Positions 1-12,239 are shown, counted from the first letter of the stretch. The stretch is 64,000 nucleotides of DNA from Cryptomeria japonica (GCF_030272615.1 NW_026729155.1:1-64000), one strand, 5' to 3'. A program made the numbers and translations. The notes: generated by a model not told the origin, from the sequence alone.

Positions 1-430
1 ATGGTTTAGTTTAACACTACTAAAAGAAAAATCATTAGGCGAGAGGCTTAGGTTGAGGTTGATACGAGGGTTGGGGATTGGTCCTTTGACAACAAGAATG
101 AGAGGGTGTAGGCTAAGGCTAGAGATATCATTGACAAACTTAATAAATGGGTTTCCGTGGACAAAGAGGTCAAGGCTCTAAAAGCAAATATGGCCTTAGA
201 GAAGGAAAGGGAGAATATGGAGAGGTCTATCTCTATTCTTCAGGTTAAGAAAGATGTGTTGAAGAATAATTTGAATGATATTATTTCCTTTAGTAGGATA
301 TAGTGAATAATATGTTGGCCTCGATTTCGGTCCTGTACTAGGAGTTAGATAGGAAACATGCCAAGTAGAAGACGTCTCTTGAAGTTGTTGCTAGAGCTTT
401 GGAGTAGCATAGTAAAAAATTAAGGATCAT
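1..430 (+). pseudogene. Decayed coiled-coil coding remnant
   Basis: Frame 1 from about 115 to 303 reads as a charged, heptad-like stretch (KEVKALKANMALEKEREN and onward) ending at TAG 301. A second frame from 312 continues in the same style (ELDRKHAK, TSLEVVARALE). Upstream and downstream the frames are broken by TAG codons at places where the composition suggests glutamine, and the frame changes near 305. The composition is that of a long coiled coil. I do not recognise the family; it could be a retroelement accessory protein or a host coiled-coil gene fragment. The 5' part lies outside the window. Confidence 0.4.
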
Positions 431-2461
431 GTTTATTCCGTATTTGTTATTCTTGCCAAAGAGATCAATAAATTCAAATGGCCGTCCTTTTGGGAGAAGT
501 TGATTTTTTTCAGTCAAGAGTGACATGATGTGAAAGTCCCTAGTCCAAAGGCTTTGTATTTGTGTCTCCTCGAGGGTGCATTTTGGTGTTTTGATTTTCA
601 ATCTATTTTTTGCTTCTATCTAGTTTTGGTTCAAATGTTGGATCTTTCACAGGTCATGACACCTCTTTTTCACCGGTGGACTACTATGTAAGGGTTCGGG
701 CCCTTTCTTCATTTATTAAATCAAAACATCACATTTTTTGTGTAAGAACTTGTCTAGATTATTTTACGAAAGCTATGATGTTGTACATCTATAAAAAATT
801 TTAGTGTAAGATATTTAAAGGATTTCTATTAAGACTGAAAGCTTATTTATTTTTCCACTCATGACTAACTAGCGCATTAGCATTGTTTATCTTTATCAAA
901 ATGTACCATATTAACATTTGTTAGTCAATGTTTCAAGGGAAAAAACATTAAGTTATGGAAGATGAATGTAGAAGACATGTTGATAGAAGAGCTCAATAGA
1001 TTGTGATATTTCCTTTGGTAAAAATTAATAGTATGCTTGATCAAGACTAATTTAGACTAGATAAAAAACAAGAAATAGAAATTTTTCATTTTTCAAATTC
1101 TATTAATAAATACTTTAGAAAACCTTATACATATTTATCATCGAAGAATATAAGACACTATTATTAGTTATTATTAGTCCAGAGTCTTGTGAATAAACCT
1201 TTCTTATAAATGGTCCATTTAAAAAAAAATAAAAGATGGAAAATTCCTAAGTGATGATCTCAAAGCATTAAATGTACTTCTCAATCAGTTACTATTAACA
1301 GAAATCAAACTAAATGAAACTAGAAGAAGAGGGTAAATGCATAATACTACTTTATCTTTAAGTGATCCATTGTAGAATGTGAGTATCAAAAACAAGGTAA
1401 TGGTTCTTGAACAAAACATGAGAACATTATAGGTGTCTTTTTATTTAAAAAAACAAGAGAAAGCCAATAGATGATTCTTGTAGTGGTATCCTAGTTGTAT
1501 GGGATGGGTCAGAAGATCGAGGGGATGTAAAGAAACTTGGAGATAAAAAGGCTAAACATGATTGTTTTATACCAAGAAGCCTGACTCTAAATGCACCTTA
1601 CTAAATTGAGTTTTCAACATATTGTTAATCTACGAGGTTTATGGAGAGGTGTGTTGTCGGCTTTCAAAATGCATTGTTAATCTACGAGATAAAAGTAGGG
1701 AAAGGAGAGGTGTGTTGTCGGCTTTCAACATATTGTGACTCTTCATTTCTTCTCGTGACTCTTCTCACTTTGTTCCTAGCTTTATTAGACTTCTCTTCCA
1801 ACCTTCCCTTTTTCTAGTCAAGGTCTTCCTATAGATAAGCCACAAAAGCCACATAATAATGCATTAGATCTTTAGTAATAGAAAGCAACATAGCTAGGGG
1901 GTCCTCAATATGATAGATTTTTCTATCCTTGTCAGCAAATAGTGTGGGTTAACAACCACTTTTCTGCCAAGAGGATTTGATGGGGATGCAATATCTACTC
2001 TACTACAAATTCTGAGGGGTTTCTTTATGGTGGAGGGATTAGTAAGCCAATAGAGTCTCTTGGCACCCTATTAGTCATGTTGGTTTGAGGAACGATATGG
2101 GGGTAGTTCTATAAACATTAAATTGATAATGACAATATGTAAAATCTTGATGCAAAGGATGATATCCTATTAACATTAGAGGCTTCTAGAGATGAGAAGA
2201 CATAGAATGGAAAATTAATTTTTTTACTAGACTTGAGATGCTCTAATAACAAAAAGTGATAGATTTGGACAACCCTAAAAAATGACCTTCTAGCATTAAA
2301 TTTTTTATTAAGGGCCAACTTACCTTGTCCAATGGCTTAGGGAGAACTTTGTTCTAGTCTTTTTTGAAATGATTAAAATTCCATTCCTTTTTTAGAAAAC
2401 CCCCTATGAATTCCTTTTCCCTTTATTTCTGGCATCTTTTAATTTTATGCAAATTACAACT
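431..2461. other. No gene recognised
   Basis: AT-rich, stop-dense on both strands. I see no domain, tRNA or LTR boundary here. The short open frames have no recognisable composition. Confidence 0.5.
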
Positions 2462-3984
2462 TGTTAGATGTGTGAGATAGTGTTGTCATTAATGTCAAAG
2501 TGATATGTTCAGATTTCTCCTTGATATGTGAAGGTCTGGAAATTAGTGTCCAAATACTGTTATGATATTTGGTGGTTATATTGAGTGAGTATGTGGTGTT
2601 TTTGGAAGATGATAGTATTGGAAGCTAAAATTTGTAGGAAAGAGTATTTAAAGTAATTATGATAGAATTCTTTCCATTCCTTCACTTTTGAATATGATGG
2701 ATTACGGTTGTGGATTTAATGTCTATGCTATATGAATATTGCACTTTTATGTTTTCAGGTCCTTAACAGTTCATGTGTTGAACTTGGTTGTCTATCAAGA
2801 CTAGTTTGGAGAATGCCCTGCATTTATCTTCAATGATTTTTCATTTTTTGTGGCTTGGATGATATTTTCATATTGTTCATGTAGCGTTCTAGTTGAAAAT
2901 TCAAGTGTTGGTTTGCTCCACAAGTCATGTTGTTTTGTTGTTCAACATTATCATTTGTGTTGATCTTTGGTTGACTTAGTTGGTTCATCTCATTTGTATC
3001 ATACTCTTTTGGTATCGATATACATTGGAAGTTGAGTTAAGGTTTTTCTATGGGTTTTACTGTGGCATTGAAGATCCACATTAATTAATTTGCATTGGAT
3101 AATATTTTTGGGCTGACTTGTTAGCATGCTTTATTTGTTTATCTAAAAATTATGTTTGATACTAACTTTGAAATGTGTGTCATTGTGTGCGGTTCATTAT
3201 AATCAACTATGGAAGACATATTGTGATGTATTTGGATCCACTTTATCTCCTGGAGTGGACCACATTTAGCATAGTTTCTCAGGGTGGTCGATTTTGTGTA
3301 AATTATGTTTGTTCTATTTATGGTCAACCTAGTTGAGATTTTTGGTGAATAAGATGATATAAATAATTGCACGGATGTGTGAATTTGTGTAGGGATTGAT
3401 TGAAAGTGATGTGGAAGTGTATGTGGGAAGAAGTACAAATATCAGTTTGTTATGAGCCTTGATGATCATATCATTCAAAATGATAGAGTTTTAAGGCAAC
3501 AAATATGCATGTTGTGTTTTCCATGTTATTGGCAACTCGAACAAAAGGTTCAATGATAGTTTCATGATCATATATTTTTCATTTCAATTCATCACCCTAT
3601 TAGAAGATAATGAGTTATTTTGGCAGCTTGTACAGATTTGTAACTTGCTCTAAGATCATGCTACTTAGTTTGCAAGTCCATCGTATCTTGCCTAAGGTTG
3701 TGTGACTTAGCTTGCAATTCTAAATTAGGATTTGTGAGCTTCCTTGGCCTTGTGCTGAAAAGATTGTATTCAGTTACCCATATAGTGAGTGTGATTCTCA
3801 CCGTGTTCTTTCTTATATTGGGTTTTCCATGTAATTATCAAGTTTTCATATGTTTGGTGTTCATTTCTTCATCTTTTATTATGTTTGGATTGCTAAAAAT
3901 AATTGATATTTTTTTGTGATCGAAAAAGTTTAAGGATTTTCTTAAGATTCATTCATCCTCTCTTAGTCTTGTCGGGCATTTAAC
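2462..3984 (+). repeat. 5' LTR of Copia A
   Basis: Starts TGTTAG at 2462 and ends AACA at 3984, followed by a degenerate primer site. Its first 330 bp match 17541-17870 (shared TGGTTATATTGAGTGAGTAT and flanking sequence). A later part (about 3640-3930) matches 17947-18300 in reverse orientation. Length is about 1.5 kb. Confidence 0.7.
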
Positions 3985-3986
3985 AA

Positions 3987-4000
3987 CTTGTATTATAGAG
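3987..4000 (+). other. Degenerate primer binding site of Copia A
   Basis: TTGTATTATAGAG lies directly after the LTR and resembles the initiator-tRNA complement TTGGTATCAGAG. The same position in Copia B reads TTGGTATCAAAG. Confidence 0.5.
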
Positions 4001-4044
4001 TTAGGTTCCTCTAGGAAAAACTTAATCACTTGAGGAAGGTTCTA

Positions 4045-4337
4045 GATGGGGCATGATAGTGGACCCAAAGTACCAAAGTTTGTTGTCTCAAATTACTCCT
4101 TTTGGAAGGAGTGAATGGAATATTATTTGGATTCTAGGCCATTTGGAATATGCGATGTTGTTAAGAATGGTTATACTCCTCTGAGTGGTGGTCCTTCTAT
4201 TGTGGATGAGATTAGGTTGCATGAAAATTATGTTGAGGAAAGAAATGAACTTATCAGTGGTTTGAGTGATTCAAAGTTCTTGAACACCATGTCCTGCAAG
4301 TGTACAAAGGAATTTTAAGAGAAGTTGAAAATTATTT
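4045..4337 (+). pseudogene. Copia A gag, N-terminal part
   Basis: The frame from about 4070 reads VPKFVVSNYSFWKEWMEYYL, then NGYTPLSGG and ISGLSDSKFLNTMSC. This is the usual N-terminal region of plant Copia gag: a W-K-x-x-M box, then a conserved serine/leucine helix. It runs into TAA at 4318 and the coding sequence stops at the Gypsy insertion at 4338. The continuation is at 13366, beginning with the residues YERDQEIKK. The matching frame on both sides of the insertion is the main evidence for the nesting. Confidence 0.75.
4333..4337. repeat. Target-site duplication of nested Gypsy, left copy (TATTT)
   Basis: TATTT immediately before LTR position 4338 is identical to 13361-13365 immediately after the right LTR. 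Deleting one copy with the element rejoins the Copia gag in frame. Confidence 0.85.
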
Positions 4338-5461
4338 TATAATTTTAAAAATCACACCTTGTACAATTGAGTGCAACAAATGGTACCCTCCTCTGCATCA
4401 TCAAAGGTCATGTACTACCACTTTTGTCTTTTTGTCCACCTAGATCTCTTTATTAGCTCCAAACTAGAATATTACCAACTCTGTCAACTTGTCATCTTTA
4501 GGAAACTAGCGCAACGTGGAGACATTTGAGCGACACACTAGCATCCTATGAATATGATAGTCTACAGGTGGCCATTTGAGCATTATACCCATTCTTGGAA
4601 GGAATCATAATGCCTCTGCATGCAGCCACCGATGTCAGTTTTCCTTCCAGGGCCTACATCTCTCCAATTTGAAGGCATTTTTGGAATTCTTGATCATATT
4701 TCTTACAGGTTGAAGCTTTTAGCAATCTTCTTGGGCAATATTCATAGGTTATCACAAGACAACCATTTTTGTTGCAACCTCTTGAAGAACTCATGGTGTC
4801 ATCTTCACAAGTGTTGGAGGAAGTTCACTTACTCTTCTTGGTTCATTTGTGCATCTATAATCTCTCATTTTCAATCTATCTATTATCTTAATCATATCTA
4901 TTTTATATTAATCATTTTGATTTTCCCCATTGCTACTATCTGGGTTGTCTGTGGGGGTGGAAACACTGTAACGAGGGTCTAACTAAAGAAAAATCTAAAA
5001 TGAAACCCCCAACATTCACTTGTGTGCAGGTTGATGATCATGGGAAAGTAGTCATCTTGTGGTAGGATTCAATCGTGGACGGGTTGTAAGCTTCCCTCAT
5101 TCCTCCTTCCCATTTCATTATAATATTCTACATTCTATGTTATTATCTTCGTTCATCATATTGATGTGTTTCTTTAATAATATAGTTGCACCTCTCACAT
5201 TTTCAGACGACTTCTATACCTCGTCCATATAGGGTGATAGCGCGTCGTGCTGGTGTGCCAATTTCATGCACTCGTCCTCAATATAGAAGATTTACATAGT
5301 CATTTGGGAGCTCTATTTGATAGTAATTTATCTTATTTTGTATTTACTTTTGCATTTTCATTCCCTGGCTCACCATTAGCACTAGTTAAGTGAGGCAGGG
5401 TGAAGGTAGGCTTGCTCCTTACAGTCCATCACCTTGAGGATCATAAATGTCATCCTCTACA
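4338..5461 (+). repeat. 5' LTR of nested Gypsy
   Basis: Begins TATAATTTT (the usual TG appears changed to TA) and ends CTACA at 5461. Aligned with 12240-13360 it shares many blocks, such as CTTGGGCAATATTCATAGG and GTAGTCATCTTGTGG. By eye, divergence is considerable, so the insertion is not recent. Confidence 0.85.
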
Positions 5462-6609
5462 TTTTTTTGAACTTGACGTGAAACAATTGCATTATTATTT
5501 TCTCTAATCTTCGTTTCTTAACTTCATTTAAAATCTAAAGAAAAGTAAAAAAAAAGAAAAAAGAGAAAGACAAACATAATCACATCTCAACTTTGAAACA
5601 AACCTTAAAACAATTATCTTTATAACATAGTGTTATAGAATTATGACATCCTATTAGTGTGGTTGAAGTGTTGGGAAGCTTGTCCATGAACTTTACAACC
5701 TAGACGTCCATGGTATTTGTTGTGAGAAGGACTGCCAGGAGGAGCGTTCCTACAAATCGCTAAAATCCTCCTAGGTCAGGTCCATTGTTTAATGATGAGC
5801 TTCTCAACCCAAATGAATTATTGGATTCTTACCCTCTTAAAATCATTTTGATAGGGAGTCCTCCATCTAATTCACAATCAAACTCTTAGAACAATTCTTT
5901 GAGAGATTCTCCTCCATCTTCCCCTCATGTTGTTGATCATGATTCTATTATTACCATTGGTTTTGAACAAATTAACATGCTAGAGTAGAATCTGAAAGTC
6001 TTTGAGGGTTTCCTGAATCAGGAGAATGTCCTCCCCCAAAATGAAAATTTTGTTAGAACCCTGAGAGACATGTTCATCTTGGATAGAAGAGGCCTCAAGA
6101 TGTTAAGGGAATGGTCTATGATTGTCAGAAAGCACATGACTTCGGCTGGTGCGTCTCCCTAGGATGGCTAGTTCAAAACTTATGGTTCTCATCTTGGTGT
6201 TGACATACCTGGCTTGATGGTACACATGGTTGATCTCAGGTCCACTATTCCTAGCATCAATGCCTCATCCAATCTCTTTTGTGTTACATGGGTATGTCTA
6301 GTAGCTCGGCCTCTGCCTTTGTTGCTTCTCATATCTCTACAATCAGCACTTGTACTACATCTTCTAGTGGAACTAGTCCTCTTGGAGGTGCTAGTGGTGG
6401 TGGTGGCACATATGACCCACCTCCACCTCCTCTGCTCTCTAATCTTGTCTTGAACACTATCTTACAGAACATGAGGTAGTTACAATTACAACTTACAAAT
6501 CTAGCCTCCACTCCTAGCCAATCATCGATGCATGCATATTATAGGAAGAGTCCCCTTTAAATTATTGTCCTGAACACCATCCTTCTTTCTGCAGCCGAAT
6601 CATTAAAGT
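5462..6609 (+). other. Gypsy leader and N-terminal gag region, decayed
   Basis: No clear primer site was found after the LTR. From about 5640 the plus strand has long low-stop stretches (for example KVLEGF-like, SPPSSPHVVDHD-like) typical of the variable N-terminus of Gypsy gag. It leads in frame into 6580-6608 (SAAESLK), where a solo-LTR-like insert interrupts. Confidence 0.35.
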
Positions 6610-7857
6610 TGTAGATACATAAATTTGTCCATGAATTAAATGAATATTAAATATTTTTTTAATGAACTAATATTCCTCTATTAATTATATTTATATTTAA
6701 TTAATTCACCAATAGCCTTTTCTTCTATCCTAGTTAAATAAACTTAATAAATTTATTTAATTACTAACTATAGTCCCATCTATTAAATAAATTAATAAAT
6801 TTATTTAATTTCACTTTCTATTTAAATAAATTAAACATTTATTTAGAATCCCCAAATTGAATCTACTTTTAGATAAATCAATATTTATTTAAAAATTCCT
6901 CAGCCACTTGCATTCCCCTACAAATGCAAGTTGCATATTTTAGTTGAAATAAATGATTCATTTTAATTAAAAAACTCCACTTTATCCTCACCCACTTGCT
7001 TCTAGATTCTTCTAACCACTTCTAATTTAGCCTAATCCCTCTTCTGAACATTTGCATAATCTTAAACCAAAATTAACCCCCAATCCACCATCTCAACCAT
7101 TTAATTCTTATAGAGTCATAAATGCTTCCCTTCTTCAACACACTAACCCACATGGATCTTGACCCTTTAGTCAAGGCTTAACCATGGGTAAACTTTGCAC
7201 AAGAGTTTAACCATTGGATAATAACCTTACCCTTGGATAATAACTTTATCCAATAACCCAACCCACATGAATTTACCCTCATGTCTTCTCAGACATTAAA
7301 TGCTCCTTCCCTCTCCTCTCAAGCCATCTCATGGAATTGGGTTGAAAACCATCACATAGACCATGAATCATGCAATCTTGGCCCTCCACAAACTTGATCA
7401 ATCTTGACCATTCAATATTCTATTTTGCCTATAAATAGAACCCTTCTCCTCAAGTAGAGGAGAAAGCACTAGAGTATTGTTATTATACTAGAATATTGCA
7501 TAGGTATTTAGAGCTTTCTCATAGCATCATTATTTGAATTTGCGTAGTATTTGTTTATCATTTACAGCCATATTGAATCTCCATATGGAATCTATGGCTA
7601 GTGCTAAAAGCTAAGAGCTTCATTCATTTGGAACCTGGGGAGGGAAGAAACAAGGGAGAAGTATCACAAGGCATCATGGAGTTATCTTAGGAAAACTCTT
7701 CACCTTTCTTTCTTTGTTAAGCTTCTTTTATGTTTTTAAAATATCCTTTGATATGTTTTGAAATGGTTTCTAGTTAATTTGGTTATTGGTTTTTGGTTGG
7801 AACTAACATACTAATGTTGAACTTTGTTTGTTCCTTTTACCCACTTCTATCAGCATT
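6610..7857 (+). repeat. Solo-LTR-like insertion inside the Gypsy gag
   Basis: Sequence from TGTAGATACA to about ATCAGCA is unrelated in composition to its flanks, contains a strong TATA box two thirds of the way along, and separates two gag pieces. Joining 6608 to about 7862 gives a continuous gag frame (SAAESLK then FYRFNGKEDP). The target duplication is imperfect (ATTAAAG versus ATTAGAAG), so the exact boundaries are uncertain. It could alternatively be an element leader. Confidence 0.5.
7430..7438 (+). promoter_or_regulatory. TATA box of the solo-LTR-like insert
   Basis: CCTATAAATAG is a near-consensus plant TATA box about 430 bp before the right end of the insert, where an LTR promoter would lie. 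Confidence 0.55.
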
Positions 7858-7862
7858 AGAAG

Positions 7863-8215
7863 TTCTATAGGTTCAATGGTAAGGAGGACCCTAATATGCA
7901 CATTGATTATTTTATGATCATGTGCAGCGAATACCATATCTTGGACTTTGTTTTTCTTAAACTATTCTCGTGGTCCCTTAAGGGAACCACCTTAGAGTGG
8001 TACAACTCCCTAATAAATCATTCTATTCACACCTTTGATTAGCTTATGGAACTTTTTCTTAAATGGTTTTAGGCTAATATTGGCAGTAGGGTCGCTATCG
8101 CTGACCTTGTTCACTGTAAGCAAAAATCCAACAGAAAGGTCATGGACTTTACATTGAGATAATAATCAAACTCTATCAAGATCCCCTTTCCCCTACTCGA
8201 TAGTGATTTGTATAG
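7863..8215 (+). pseudogene. Gypsy gag (retrotransposon gag domain)
   Basis: The plus-strand frame reads FYRFNGKEDPNMHIDYF, then KGTTLEWYNSL, HTFD*LMELFLKWF, and VAIADLVHCKQ. This is the standard retrotransposon gag core: substrate-proximal F-x-G-x-x-D-P, W-Y/F-x-x-L, F-x-x-L, then the D-L-x-x-x-K-Q segment. Two TAG stops (about 8039 and 8069) and TAATAA at about 8160 break it. TAG falls where glutamine is usual. No zinc knuckle is seen downstream before the protease. Confidence 0.7.
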
Positions 8216-8895
8216 GATTTTGGCAACCTACAACCAGCATTGAGGGAGAAGTTATCTCATAATCACTATCAAAACTTTGCCAATATGTGTTATGTACTCA
8301 CAAACTACCAACACACCATGTTGCAGTTCAGAGATTCTACTTCAAACTCTCATGATGGGTCCTTCATAGGCACATCCATGGAATGATCTAGAAATAACAA
8401 AGACATAGCTAATGTTGTGGTTGTTCCTCCAATGATTGCTACATGGGGATCACAACAAAATAGAGTCTTCACTAAATTGAATGACTAATACTTAAGCATA
8501 ATGTAGCAATTGTTAAAATAAAATCTAATTACCCTTCTTGAGGTTACACCACTACCTGATAATAGACCCTATCCATGGTGGTATGATGGGTCAAATTTTT
8601 GTCATTACTATCATGTACCTATTCATGACGCTGAGCAATGTTATCATCTTTGGAATATTTTCCAAGACCACATCAACAATGGTGCGATTAAAGCTAATGC
8701 ATGAAAGAATAAGTAAAACAAGTCTATTGATAAGACCAACAGTGATTTGTAGATCTGTATACCAATTTGTTTCCCTCACATTCGTTGAATTTTATCAGTG
8801 CATTAGATCCTCCTTCGAATGATGGTCCATTTGTGAACATGGTCACCATAACTCCTATTTTCTTGCCTCCTAGCTAAAAGGGGAAGGTTTCTTGC

Positions 8896-9614
8896 ATGTC
8901 ATTATCGTTCACCCCTCTAGATGCCCCATATTGTGGAGAGCTTGCTCCTCTATACATCTCGCCTAAATTGAATGATCAAACAATCGTGCGTGTGATTGTT
9001 GACCCATCATGTAGAGTCGATGTTATTATGGAGGAGACTCTATTCATAACTAGTTGCATACGCCTGTCTATGATGATTGTTGAGTAACCCTAAGGACACA
9101 TGATAGTTTCTCTATTCCTCCTTTGGGTAGCATCAACTTGATGGTCCTTGTGGGACCCAAGGCTATGTCTTCTACATATGTGATCATTCCTAAGTTGGAC
9201 CTATTTTGGGTTAAACTTGGCATTCTCTAGTTGATTCTTATGGATGTGATCCCTTCAGTGATTCATAAATCCCTCAAGTTTCCCCATGAGGGTTCGGTGT
9301 ATGTCATCTAGGATACTGGATATCAACTCCTAGTAGCCTGTGGAGAATTTTTGTTGGATCATTTTTGGCCTGCTCTAGTGGGGCTCACGCTTCTCCATGG
9401 TGACTTCATATACCACACTTATTATCAGTATAAGACAAAGGACTTGGCCCCTAAATCAACTCAGCCTAGTTATTCATTCCCTCTTCCTACATCGACCTCT
9501 TCTCCATTTATTGATGTCTTGGAGCGGATAGTGGCTCATTTCCCCTCATCATCGGGGCCTGACGATAATCTTGTTCTTCTGAATAGAAGTCTGCATCTAC
9601 CCAAGACTACATAG
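8896..9614 (+). pseudogene. Gypsy aspartic protease region and C-terminal extension
   Basis: The first open frame contains ELAPLYISPKLNDQTI and RVIVDPSCRVDVIMEETL, the expected protease context around the catalytic aspartate (here D-P-S instead of D-T/S-G). After stops and a frame change near 9090 the sequence continues as INLMVLVGPKAMSS, VIPSVIHKSLKFPHEG and then an open stretch to 9614 (for example LVACGEFLLDHFWPALVG). The order and wording match plant Gypsy protease domains that lie between gag and RT. Here the frame runs out into a Ser/Pro-rich tail instead of RT. Non-functional. Confidence 0.6.
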
Positions 9615-11536
9615 CCTCTAGGGGTGTCTTCTATTCCTGCAGCTACACCTTGTGCAGATAATGGAAAGTAACCTGCGTTATCAAAGTTTTGGGCCCTCCC
9701 TCTTTTCGAGATTCTGATCATGGCAAATATCCCTTGGCCCTCTTGATATGAGAGAAGGAAGTGATCCTCTCATGTTCATTCATCACCGCTTGCACCTTTT
9801 TCATAGCCCAAGTTGACACCCTTTGCTCCTCCAACTGCTCCTTGAGCAAAGCGAGGTAGGGTTCCTATTGTTGTGAATATGGTACCTATCTCAGATGTAC
9901 CTCCTATTCCATTATTTGGGCCTTCCCCTACCCCCAACAAGGTTTTGGAGACCTCTCCTATGAAGCATGATCCTTCTAATCCCTCTCGGGCTTTAGTTGG
10001 TGGCCCTCATCCCCAACGTAATTAGTGTGCATGTGAGTGTAAGCACTATTGATGGGCCAGCCAATTTTTTCATATCAACTCCTGTCTCATCGGTCGCTCA
10101 TGTTTCTACATCATCTTCAGTTTTACTCCTAGATATTATCGAGCCTATAAATGAACCTTCCTCTGAACAAGTGTAGTTTTTCATCCCTCCTTCTCTAGAG
10201 ACACACCTTGTTACCTCCTTGCTAGATGTATCTCTTTTGTCTTAGCCTGTTGATATTTTGCATATGTAGAAGGTGTTCCGCGTAACTTTGTTTTCTCCCC
10301 CTTCATCACAGCCATTCCAAAATCAAAGTCTCCCTGGGGTCCTTCAGCCTGCTACGATTGATAGGAGACCTATTTCTCTTGTCCCACCCAAATCCAAGCT
10401 CGAGTAGGGCCCCGTTCTAGAATTTTGATGGCAAAAATCCTCACAAGTATGTTCCTCATCCTTTTCTCTACCCATTCCAGTGTCTTCTATTTTGCCTGTT
10501 CTTGTGTGTGTGGTTGAGATGACTCCACTTTCTCCTCTGATTATGATTACCCCTCTTCTGGAGGCTAGAAGTCCTATTCTTGTTTCATCTTCTTCGACTG
10601 AGTCTCCTGGTTCCTCTACGGAGGCTTGCATGTTTGGCTCCTTGGAGGACATCCTGACATTGTCCATGATCTTTTCCCAATCATTGACCCTTCCCTCCTT
10701 CAATCTTGTGGATGTAGATGTTATTTCTGCTTCATCCCTCACCCTTTCTACTAGTGAGCTTCCTTGTGAATCTCTTTTGGTAGTCCCTCTCCAAGCTCAT
10801 TCTTCTTCTCCCTGTGATCTAGATTGGGAGGATGATGATCTCTTAAGGGATGACCTTTAGGATATTTATATTGCATCTCCATCTTTTTTCTTGTGACCTT
10901 GATTGTGTTCCCCCGTGCTTTCTTTATATGTTTGTTCCCTCCAAGAGGAATCAAGTTATTCTATAGGTGCTTGGATATGGGAGGTTGATCATCTTTATCT
11001 GTTGTGCTCTCCTAAAGGACCCGAGTTTCAATATAGGTGCTTGGATACAGAAGACTATTCTATCGTGCACCTTATTCTATTTGTCTATCTACTTCTTCTA
11101 TTTGTCTTATATTGCTTTGGGATATTCAGGAACAATGCAAAGCATTGGGGGCATCTTCGGCCTTCTTCCATGTTGATCGGAATTTTTATTTTCTCTTTGT
11201 CTTCATGTCCTCTTCTTCAGATCTGAGAACTTTGGCACTATGATGATATAACTATCTTGCAACTATATTAGATTTATTATCACTACTATGGGTTTTGATG
11301 CCAAACTATCAAATCCCCCTATCCTTTGGCATTCATCATTGATTTTGTGGACATTCATGTGTCACCAACTAATGGTGGCATTCCACAAAAGCATCTTGTT
11401 ATGTTGAAATACCACAACTACTCTTCTCCTTAAAATGACATGCCTTCCATGAATATCATTCTAAGGGGGGGGCATCATATCTGCATTTGTTATCTAGTCC
11501 CTTGCATGTTTCTTGTCGATCACTTTTTCATGCTTG
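9615..11536 (+). other. Ser/Thr/Pro-rich internal region of the Gypsy, function unknown
   Basis: The plus strand stays fairly open and encodes Ser/Thr/Pro-rich sequence. The longest frame (10480-10860) ends with an acidic tail, DLDWEDDDLLRDDL. No RT, RNase H or integrase motif was found. A short direct repeat, TATAGGTGCTTGGATA, occurs at about 10963 and 11031. A G-run at 11464-11472 resembles a second polypurine tract. Confidence 0.4.
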
Positions 11537-11665
11537 CCTAGGTGGAGGCCAAACCACTTGATATTTTTCTTTATGATATTTTTCCTAGGTGAGGGCCAAA
11601 TCACTTGATCTTTTTCTTTACTGTGTTTTTCCTAGGTGGGGGCAGAACCACTTGATCTTTTCTTG
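11537..11665 (+). repeat. 47-bp minisatellite, three copies
   Basis: CCTAGGTG starts at 11537, 11584 and 11631, each followed by a close variant of GGGGCCAAACCACTTGATC. The period is 47 bp. It lies in the 3' untranslated region of the Gypsy, upstream of the polypurine tract. Confidence 0.85.
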
Positions 11666-11717
11666 CCCAAGTAGGAACCAATATACTACTTATCAAATCT
11701 ATCTTTGATCGCCCAAT

Positions 11718-11920
11718 CACATGCCTATCTAGTGTATCACCACCCATGCCAGCAAAATCATCACCTTATCGCATGGCTACCTAGCATATCACTACCCATG
11801 CTAGCAAAATATCACCTTATCATATGGTTATCCATACTAGCATGATCTCACAACCATAATTTTCCTATCATATGGCTATCTAGAATAATCCACTTTTCTA
11901 TCCATACTGGCACATCTGTT
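11718..11920 (+). repeat. About 50-bp degenerate minisatellite, four copies
   Basis: Units beginning CACATGCC, CGCATGGC, CATATGGT and CATATGGC at about 11718, 11770, 11821 and 11869 each continue with TATCTAG-like and CCATGCTAGCAAAAT-like blocks. The last two units are more diverged. Confidence 0.7.
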
Positions 11921-12231
11921 ATCTCATATCACTGTGATCACTTATCTTGTATCTTTTCGTAATAAGGGGATTTCCTCCAAGCAAGGTTCATTTTTGTTAT
12001 GATATCTTATCTATCATCGATATTAATCGATCACTTATCTTATAATTCAACATGTTAGTTTGTCGTTAGCGTGTTTGTAATGTGTCAGTTCGCAATATCT
12101 ATTTCAAACTTTAGCTTTATCTCATTGGGGGCAACCTCATCTGATCACCAAAATTTTGCCTCCCAATCACGACCCTCTTATTTATCTTCCTCTACTTTTC
12201 CTTTGCATCTCTCAACAAAGACATGCTCACT

Positions 12232-12239
12232 AAAGGGGG
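12232..12239 (+). other. Polypurine tract of nested Gypsy
   Basis: AAAGGGGG directly precedes the right LTR start at 12240. Confidence 0.75.

Noticed and set aside
3139-3438. 99-codon minus-strand frame
   Set aside because: Lies inside the 5' LTR of Copia A and has no family resemblance.
10344-10742. 132-codon minus-strand frame opposite the Gypsy Ser/Pro-rich region
   Set aside because: It is the shadow of the plus-strand open region; no recognisable domain and the element is transcribed in the plus direction.
11463-11473. G-run considered as the polypurine tract of the nested Gypsy
   Set aside because: The true LTR start is at 12240 directly after AAAGGGGG; the earlier run is not followed by LTR sequence.
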